Assembly (NCBI GenBank): GCA_949825025.1
Contig: OX463788.1
Coordinates: forward strand, 33,963,078-34,027,077
Length of the DNA stretch: 64,000 nucleotides
Direction of reading: 5' to 3'
Origin: Siphlonurus alternatus
Lineage: Eukaryota > Arthropoda > Insecta > Ephemeroptera > Siphlonuridae
The translations under genes were made by a program, and so were the position numbers. Positions 56,317 to 64,000 of the stretch are shown here, piece by piece (the stretch's first letter is position 1; each line of letters opens with the position of its first letter). The notes beneath the pieces are model-generated. The model saw only the letters and a program-made list of their open reading frames with translations, did not search any database and was not told the origin of the DNA.

Positions 56317-59300
56317 TCACACCTCAGTTACGCGGAGCTGAGCATGAAAAACAGCGTCATGGACGGAAGGAAACACATGGTCATACGAGTACTCCCCTTC
56401 AAAGAATTTGTAGCGGTCTAAACTCTCCACCACCGAAGCTGAACAAAAAATAAAATAAGTAAATATATTATATCACATATGCTTGGGGGGAGGGGGGGGG
56501 GGAGGAGTTTAAAAAAGATAGTGGGCTCTGAGGGACAAACATTCGTGAATTAAGGCATGAACTTTTTGAAAATGGGACGTAGCTTATCTTTTTTTTATGA
56601 TGAAAACTTGCAGCATATTTTTTATATTTATAAATGATAGTTATGGTTACAATTTTTTTGTCACTCTAATTTTTAATAAAAAAATACTAAAATAGAGCAC
56701 ATTTTATAAAGATGTGCTGATGTGCGAGCAAGAAAAAAAATACATATTTAAATTTTCAAAAGAGGTAAATCAATTTAATACTGTCGGATTCGTAAGACGA
56801 GTCACCTCACTTTTGAAGTGTTGTAGCTCTAGGTCCAATAAGTGCAAAATATTGCAAAACATACTGGCACATGGAAAGTTTATTTCTTAATGCTTAAGTA
56901 TTTATTTCATATTTTAAAGGAAAAAATTGAAATTTCTGTGATTTTATTTTTAAAACAACAACTTCGTGTTTTTTCAATGGATTCTCTTGACTTTCTTGAT
57001 TAGCGCGCACTTAAAAATTCATATAAAAGTAACAAAACAAGTCAAGATACTGAAATTAAAATAAATGGACCCAAATACATATAATGCAATAAAATTAGTT
57101 TCATACTAGAGGACCAAGGAGTCAATATTTTTTTTTTCTATAAAAATAAAATGACAACAAACTTTTGAAAATGTTTTGTAATGACCCCTCCCCCTCCCTT
57201 GTCTACGCCCCTGATAGTTGGCAATAGTGTGTCAGCAATTACAGAACACTTGGTGCATATACTTACTTGAGCAGTTGGCTAGAAAGACAACGACGCCCAT
57301 ACTCTTCCTCAGGTCCTTGTGCATGGCACTGATCGCATCTGCTGCAGAAGGATCAAGGAAACAGACACCTTGCATGTCCAGAACGACGCAATGGAGCTGA
57401 AATCAATGAAATTATCCTACTAGTACAATTTCATTTCAGTACAGTCATCACCCCAGAAAATTTCCATCATCTTTGGCAAAAAGACTCGCTTAATTCTTAA
57501 ATGACAGTGAGCATTATTTAATTCCCAATTAAATCAAGCGTGGTATATAAATATCATCACAGCAGGTTAAGGGAAAGGAAGACTCAAGATGAATGTCACA
57601 TTACTTAAGCTTCAATAAAATTTCAGCATTTGAAAATTTCAGCTAATGCTGCTCACTTTGCTCACACGGTGTCCCAGCCGTTTTGACTAAGACTATATAC
57701 ATTATTTCTACAATTAAAAAAGGCATATAAAACTGATTATTTTGAATTGCTTAGATGAATTATGAATTGCATTATATTAAAAATAAAATTTTAGATGTCT
57801 TGGAGCAAGATTGCTCGCCTTGTTTTCTACCTTAATTGTGACTTACCTCATCGTTTTCATGATTCTCGTTCTCACAGTCATCACAAGGATCAACATCACC
57901 ACCTGCCGAAGTACTGCTCATACCAATCAATTTGTAGCACTTTTGGATAACGTAGTCTCTGTTTGCATAGTGCAGCCCACCAGCTATTTGAATAATGCAA
58001 ATGCCAGGTATTTCCCTAGCCTGTAACATACAATGTGTAGAAAAATAATACAGATACTGTATATAATTTATGTATTATATATGTACTTTACAATAGTATA
58101 GTCTACTGCTTGTTGTAAAGCTATTCTAGGTGTGTATGAATACAAAGTTCTTATTAAGATTAATCCTTACTTGCATGCTTAAAATACATTGTCCCTTGTC
58201 CGGAATAATGAGCTATCCGCTCATCACGATTTTGTTTATCAATGAGCTGTCTGCTGTATCAAGTGAGTGCAATTATGAGCTGTAAATCAATAAAGTGTAA
58301 AGCTCATTATTGCACCTTATTGAGCAGATATAGCTCAGTATTGCAAAAAATTGTGGTGAGCAAATAGCTTATTATTCCGGACGAAGGACGGTATTTAGTG
58401 AAACATGCAGACACAAAGTACATCATTCATATGAGTACATAAATCATATATTCAATTCAATACATTTCTATTTCCATTTTTTCCTACAGTCAAAGTGTCA
58501 TAATACATTCACATTTGTTGAGGTTTATAGGATGAAGTCAATGAAGAGCAGTGTGATATGAGAGACCATCAATCAGCTTCAAAGCCATGTGAGAACTTAC
58601 AGCTAGGTAGCGGTTTTTGTCCAGGTACAGGTTTGTCTCAGGCACGTTTCCAAGGCACAGCACATTAAGTTTCTGACTGAAGTGCAACACTGAGAGCACA
58701 GACATGGCAATGCCGATAGCAAGACCATAATCAATGTCAAGCAGCACCGATGACAGGAAAGTAACAATCCACACCCCTCCATCGAGTCGAGATTTGCGCC
58801 AAGCAGCGGGCAGGTGGCTAAACTGCTCAAACATCTTCTTCAGGGCAACAAGAACAATGGACGCCAGCACACACTGAAAACAAGCATTAATAACTTAACA
58901 AGTTTACTACCCCAAAGTAAGAGTTGCTACTTACGTTAGGCAGAGGTTCAAAGAATGGTCCAATCACAAGCAAAACCAGCAGCAAAAGTAGACAGGAAAC
59001 TAAACTAGCTATTTGAGTTTTTCCTCCCACATTTTGTTGGATTAGGCTTCTTGACAGTGAAGCAGCAAATGGAACGCAAGCAAAAAATGAGGCAAATACA
59101 TTGCCTGTTCCCTGTAATAAAATGATTTTTTTAATTAATAATAAAAAAAAGAGTAATAAAATTACAATTAATAAATATGTAATTTTATTAATACATACAG
59201 TTTGGAAAAAATACGTGCAAAAATGTACAGTAGAAAGACAAATATCTATAGACTTACTGATGCAATTAATTCCTGATTAGCATCAATGCTATAACCTCCC

Positions 59301-60624
59301 TTCTTTGCCAAGATTGAAGCCATAGATAGGTTGATGGAAAACGCCACTATTGCAATGATAATTCCGTCTGCCAAGATGCGAGGAATTAATGAGAATGGAG
59401 GAAGTGCAGGTGCAGGTAAACTGTAACACATACTTATTATGCAATACACATTGTATTATAAATTTATGACATAAAATTATACAGAATCATTAGAATTTAA
59501 ATCTTAGAAAATATAGAATATTAGAACATAGTTGTGAGGTCATAAAACTTTAATTTGTTTATTAGATAAATATTTCTTATATATATAAAATTATATATTG
59601 ATGTTGATCGAATAAGTGTATACTTGAGACATATAATTATACCCAAATTAAAAGTTTTTTTTAATTATTACTATTTTTTTAACAGCTATTTTTTAATAAC
59701 ACAACCCTAACTTACCCAACAGGAATTTCCCCTACTGTACTTATTTTATAAGTATCAGCCATTTCAAAGATGCTTGATAAAAATGTACCAATGGTTATCA
59801 ATATTAGCTCAATAGGCACAGGGTATCGGCACCTGTTTTCAATCCAGGGCTAGAATATAAATAATACATAAATAATACAGAGAGTTCAATCTTTTGTCAC
59901 ATCAGTACTATAGCTTCTACCAACCTTGATTTTTTCAGTAAAAATAACCAGCAATATAATTGTGACACTTGATATTCCCAATGATACGAGGTTTGCCGTG
60001 TGAACATTTGTAAAGAGATCATTCAGCACCTGCAAAATATCATCAGAAATGAATGATTACGGCGAGAGCAAATATATACAGTACTTTAGGAGTGGTGGAA
60101 AGGGGAGAGGGGAATTCAAATAAAAATAATAATAATAATACAGTCAAATTTATTTAAAATTCCCGCCAGAAGTAGCCGGAAGTGTAAGGTTTCTGGTCTT
60201 CCTATTCATATTTCAGCGTTAGAATTTCACACGTAGGTCAGTATTTCTTCTTCAAAGCATTTTATAAAGTTTCAAAACTGAATTACAAACAGGAGATCTG
60301 CAAACTTCACACTTCCGGCTACTTCCGGAAGGAACATTAAATAAATTTGACTGTAATAATAATAATACGGCTCAAAAGGTCAAACAATCCACCAGATCTA
60401 CTTTGTAAAAAATTAATGTAGATTAATATATATGGATATAAATATCACAAAGTACTTACATAAATAACTTTGAAGACTCCACTGTGGTTATTGATCTTGA
60501 TGCCAGTCAGATTTTTGAGCTGAGAAGCAAGCACATGCAAGGCTGCTGCAGTGGTAAAGCCACTCACAAGGGTGTCTGACAGCAGTACACTCAACATGCC
60601 GAGCTTGAAAATGCCCATTAGCAG
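56317..60624 (-). CDS. SLC26 family anion transporter with STAS domain, 5' part missing
   Basis: Exons in transcript order: 60460-60624, 59925-60029, 59716-59849, 59258-59420, 58935-59111, 58601-58873, 57847-58020, 57267-57396, 56317-56438 (stop TGA 56319-56317). All borders are GT-AG with agreeing phases; 480 residues. Membrane part: LVSGFTTAAALHVLASQL, FSINLSMASILAKKGGYSID, NQELIAS (the family signature), SLSRSLIQQNVGGKTQIA, and the C-terminal transmembrane region LLDIDYGLAIGIAM. STAS domain: REIPGICIIQIAGGLHYAN, a short acidic insert (DPCDDCENENHENDE), VVLDMQGVCFLDPSAADAI, then FPSVHDAVFHAQL. It ends VTEV, a class I PDZ ligand. Family role: plasma-membrane exchange of chloride, bicarbonate, sulfate or similar anions; the exact member is not resolvable. 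About 200 N-terminal residues must lie beyond 60700, probably outside the window. Confidence 0.92.
56439..57266 (-). other. last SLC26 intron
   Basis: Intron between the STAS exons, with a G run near 56485-56503. Nothing else recognised. Confidence 0.6.
58186..58392. mobile_element. palindromic MITE (TCGTCCCTC family), second copy
   Basis: ACATTGTCCCTTGTCCGGAA at the left pairs with TTCCGGACGAAGGACGGT at the right. The arms carry AATGAGCTATCCGCTCA. It lies in an SLC26 intron and is more decayed than 40412-40605. Confidence 0.7.
60141..60353. mobile_element. Tc1-like MITE with TA duplication
   Basis: CAGTCAAATTTATTTAA and TTAAATAAATTTGACTG ends, TA on both sides (60139-60140 and 60354-60355). 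Inner arms pair through GTAGCCGGAAGTGT. In an SLC26 intron. CAGT ends plus TA suggest Tc1. Confidence 0.85.
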
Positions 60625-60738
60625 CTGTTGACAGAAAAACTCATTCTTCACAAACAAACTCGCCGCACCAACACATAAAGTGTATAATATGTGTAAAATT
60701 GTCATCTTTACTTATGGTCTTATGCTTATGTTCTGGCG

Positions 60739-61603
60739 AATCACGGAAAAAAAACCCTCGGAAAAAAAACCCTTGTATTAAAAAACCCTTGAAAAAAAAC
60801 CCTAGGAAAAAAAACCCTCGGGGATAAAAAAACCCACGGAAAAAAAAACCTTTGCTGAAGGAGCAGCCCCAAGGAGCATTCGTGGCGTAGTAGCGCGGTA
60901 GCGAGGTTTCACGGTGTGGGGAGCTCATCAAAATGTAGAAGTCTACGCGGCGATGTTGTGGAAGTTAACTATTAACTGTATTGTGTATAGTAATTCCAAC
61001 TGTGTTTTTAGTTAAAAATTATTTTAAAAACATTTTTTCTAACTTCGAATATTATATATTGGATATAAAATAATTAAAATAAAAAAGTAATAAAACAAAA
61101 AAAGTCGTTGTCCTACTCGTATTATTATTATATAACATATTATAGACATAAAATGAACATTTGAAAATTATAATATCTAATAGGTTAATTAAGTGATTCA
61201 ATAATTATTATTAACATGACTAATGAGACTAATCAGATATATGATATCTTATGTAATATATATATATTGGAACGTATATAATGATATGTAATCTGTCAAA
61301 ATAGGAAAAAAAAAAATGAAGATAGACAAGCTTTAACTTAAAAATTAAAAATGCCGCAGCGCCGCATTCTGACATCGCTTCGTCCGTAAGGTTTGTTAGG
61401 AAAAAAATGTTATTTATTTTTTCATTCAAATTCTATGCTGCACAAAATATCGAATATTTTTTACTACGCCACGAATGCTCCTTGCAGCGAAGGTTTTTTT
61501 TTCCGTGGGTTTTTTATCCCCGAGGGTTTTTTTTCCTAGGGTTTTTTTTCAAGGGTTTTTTAATACAAGGTTTTTTTTTCCGAGTTTTTTTTTTCCGCTT
61601 ACC
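60739..61603. mobile_element. foldback with A-tract arms and 9-bp target duplication
   Basis: The direct repeat GTTCTGGCG lies at 60730-60738 and 61604-61612. The arms (to about 60890 and from about 61463) are reiterated CGGAAAAAAAACCCT words, A8 tracts every 15-20 bases, followed by GGAGCATTCGTGGCGTAGTA and its inverse. The middle is AT-rich and non-coding. A 9-bp duplication suggests a Mutator-like foldback. Confidence 0.75.
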
Positions 61604-62133
61604 GTTCTGGCGTTTAAACCATTTTACTTCTATTATAGTAAGCCATTTCCCTCTCAGGATTCTTTCTCTCTCTTTTCTCTTCATGTTGCCAGACAATGAG
61701 TAAAGTTCTGCAGATAATGCAGACTACAATATTATTTGTTATTTGGTAGAAAAATTTAGTAATTGAAGCTAAAATTTATTGTGCTTGAAAATATAAATAT
61801 TTTTTTTTTCATGTATTTTCAAGCTTGAAATAAAAATATTTATTAAGAGCAAAAAATTTAACCGTTTGATTATGAAGTTTAAGTGTTTAAGTAGATTGAA
61901 CATCAGGAAAAAAACAAAAAAAAAAGTATTTTCTAAAAATAGTTGGTGTATGTCCTTCATATTGAACTGAAATCTAAAAAATTCTATCTCATAGAATAGA
62001 ATTCATAGGCTCTCCAGAAAAAAAAGGTGTCAGTGAATGTGTCAAAAAATATGGGGCCTCCTTACTTGACGAAACCATGTTATGGTAAAAAAATTATGAA
62101 AATCTTCAATGTTGTTTTCATAAGAGTTTCTCT
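61604..62133. other. no feature recognised
   Basis: AT-rich sequence between two elements. No SLC26 exon found on the minus strand. Confidence 0.35.
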
Positions 62134-62415
62134 CAGGGATCGGATGTGGATGCGGATGCAGATGCAAGATGCACACGGATGCGCAAAAATGGGCTTGCAT
62201 CCGCATCCGTGCATCCCAGATGCACAGGAAAAAATGAATGCATCCGGATGCGCATCCCAGATGCACGGGGAAAAATGAATGCATCCGGATGCGCATCCCA
62301 GATGCATGAAAAATAAATTTGCATCCGGATGCGCATCCATGGATGCACGAAAAATTAATTTGCATCCGGATGCGCATCTCGGATGCACGAAAAAAACGCG
62401 TGCATCCGGTCCCTG
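62134..62415. mobile_element. GGATGCGCATCC-array element, hAT-like ends
   Basis: Left end CAGGGATCGGATG, right end CATCCGGTCCCTG. The interior is almost wholly GGATGCGCATCC-type palindromes spaced by AAAAATGAATGC and AAAAATAAATTTGC. Flanks GTTTCTCT and CTTTCTCT are near-matching 8-mers (the second begins two bases after the element end). The copy at 18650-18868 is the same family. Confidence 0.75.
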
Positions 62416-62637
62416 GACTTTCTCTTGATTTTTTTATTTTTTTTTAGGGGAAAATGGATTTGAGCCAATTTTTTAATTGGTTTTAGTTTAGAGCTTAAGT
62501 CATATAGAACATGGTAATTTTTAACATCCACCTAATGCAGTAATTTTACTATATATTCGAGGGTAAAGTAAGGCCCGTCATGCTAGATGACACATTCACT
62601 CTGACTTTAGATTTCTTTTTCTGAAAATCAATGTGAT

Positions 62638-62741
62638 ATAATATATATATATATATTATATATTATATTATTATATTATTATTATTATATTATATTATAA
62701 TATATTATATTATATTATTATTATATTATATATATATATAT
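62638..62741. repeat. TA/TTA-rich microsatellite
   Basis: TATATA and TATTATATTA repeats. Confidence 0.9.
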
Positions 62742-62742
62742 C

Positions 62743-62830
62743 AGGGGCGGCTCGTACTATAGTACTGCGGTACTGCAGCCCCCCCAGAAATTTTGGAAAC
62801 AAACACACAATTAGAAATATCAAATAATCC
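62743..62830. repeat. left end of a G-rich hAT-type repeat
   Basis: CAGGGGCGGCTCGTAC followed by a C-rich stretch (GCAGCCCCCCCAGAAATTTTGG) resembles common invertebrate hAT-derived ends. The opposite end was not found. Confidence 0.35.
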
Positions 62831-64000
62831 TATAATTTTTCTGAACTTTCCAGCAAATTTTTATCAGTTCTAACATTTAAAATCATGAAATTTTTGCCGC
62901 TGCCGCGTAAATTTATTCCCTCAGCGCTGCCCAGCGGAAGGTACTGCCACTACTATAGCCCAAAGCAGTGTTCCCACCCTCATTCTCCTCCTCTTCAACT
63001 CCCACTCAAGCCGTGTGATTTTGGAGCGATCGGGGACTGTGCGATCGGCAGTACCCGCAAGCTCATTGGTTCAACAGAACCAATGAGCTTGTGGTATTTG
63101 ACATGCGGGAATAATTTTGAACAACACTTCGAAGACCTTTCCTGTAATATGGTTTCATTGAGCAGATTAACAAAATTTTAATTACATTAATCAGTGAATA
63201 TACTAACAAAGATTGACTAAATATATTGAAGCACCTGAGGAATGAAGACCAGCACTTTAATTTTACTTTAATAAAAATATGACTGTCCCAAAAGAACCAA
63301 CACTTTTGTCTTTTGAAAATTAAGTGGTGTATGCATGTAAACAATCGTGAGATCTCACGTTCGAACAACGACAACAACAGGTTTCTTACTAACCACGCAG
63401 TTAGCGCCAGTCTAACTCGATGGCACTAAACGTCGATCGAATTAAGTGAGAAATCTGGATAACTTAATTCGTTCGTGAATCGCTCCCATGTATTTTATTA
63501 TAAATTATAAGTTTACCAGGAACAAGTCGATATACATGGGAGCTATTTATTTATTAATTATTCACTACAGCATTTTATACCATTAATGTGAAAATTCAAG
63601 CATAAAAATAAAACAATAAAACAAAAACAAGTTGTAAAATTGTACGAGTATACAAAATATAAGAAAACGTCGTTAACTATACTGCTCCAGGATGAGAAAA
63701 ATATATAGCTTATTTTCCCGGGTTTGCGTGTACTGGCAGTACATTATTTAGCAGCAAATATGCGATAGTTATAATCAAAGAAATATTGCATGGCTAAAAA
63801 AAAAAATAAAACAATAATAAAAAAATTGGGATCTTTGATCTGTTATACCGCTCGAGAGGAATCTAGGAATTTTCGGTATAAGACATTTCGGTGTAAGGAA
63901 TGTTCGGTGTAAGCGTTCGGTGTATATTGACAACATGTACTGACTATTGATATATATAGCATAAGTTCTTCTAGTTCTTCTAATTCTGAACTCAAATAGA
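62831..64000. other. non-coding to window end
   Basis: Includes a short hairpin at 63059-63090 (AGCTCATTGGTTC pairs with GAACCAATGAGCT). No exon with family similarity was recognised on either strand, including the missing SLC26 N-terminus. Confidence 0.35.

Noticed and set aside
61407..61703. Phe-rich and Lys-rich frames
   Set aside because: Translations of the A8/T8 tract arms of the foldback at 60739-61603.
63063..63377. Minus-strand frame as the missing N-terminus of the SLC26 gene
   Set aside because: No SLC26 motif or transmembrane pattern of that region, and no matching splice sites.

Overview
The window is nuclear DNA of an animal, most likely an early-branching or other invertebrate. 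It is AT-rich and carries three spliced protein-coding genes with GT-AG introns (one GC-AG) that clearly match animal families. No operons, rRNA genes or CRISPR arrays were seen. I could not name a species.

Layout. (1) About 3.5-13.2 kb, + strand: an NFATC2IP/NIP45 (Rad60/Esc2-type) gene with two C-terminal SUMO-like domains. (2) About 16.6-31.5 kb: no host gene, but a deep pile of nested terminal-inverted-repeat (TIR) elements. (3) 33.7-49.2 kb, + strand: MCMBP, the MCM-complex binding protein, in 12 recognisable coding exons. Its introns are full of palindromic elements and LINE fragments, and its first exon was not found. (4) 56.3-60.6 kb, - strand: the C-terminal two thirds of an SLC26 anion transporter with a STAS domain. 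Its N-terminal exons must lie beyond 60.7 kb, probably outside the window. MCMBP and SLC26 are convergent. The three genes have no evident joint pathway; NFATC2IP and MCMBP are both genome-maintenance proteins.

Most of the rest is mobile DNA, chiefly non-autonomous palindromic (foldback) elements. I find TA-flanked Tc1/mariner-like copies, TTAA-flanked piggyBac-like copies, elements with 8-bp target duplications (hAT-like), two with 9-bp duplications (Mutator-like) and a 40-bp micro-palindrome with an 8-bp duplication. At 52.7 kb on the - strand a hammerhead-ribozyme core sits downstream of CCAAT and TATA boxes, as in Penelope-like elements or retrozymes.

The most unusual system is a set of large elements with TIRs beginning CCCTTGT followed by an A-rich run. 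Their arms are long arrays of one short motif that differs between elements but keeps the shape AGTNNT (AGTGGTC, AGTAGTC, AGTATAC). They are nested in each other up to four levels deep. No transposase was recognised in any of them.

Limits: exon borders come from splice consensus, reading phase and remembered family similarity. Repeat borders come from matching arms by eye. No search or folding was run.
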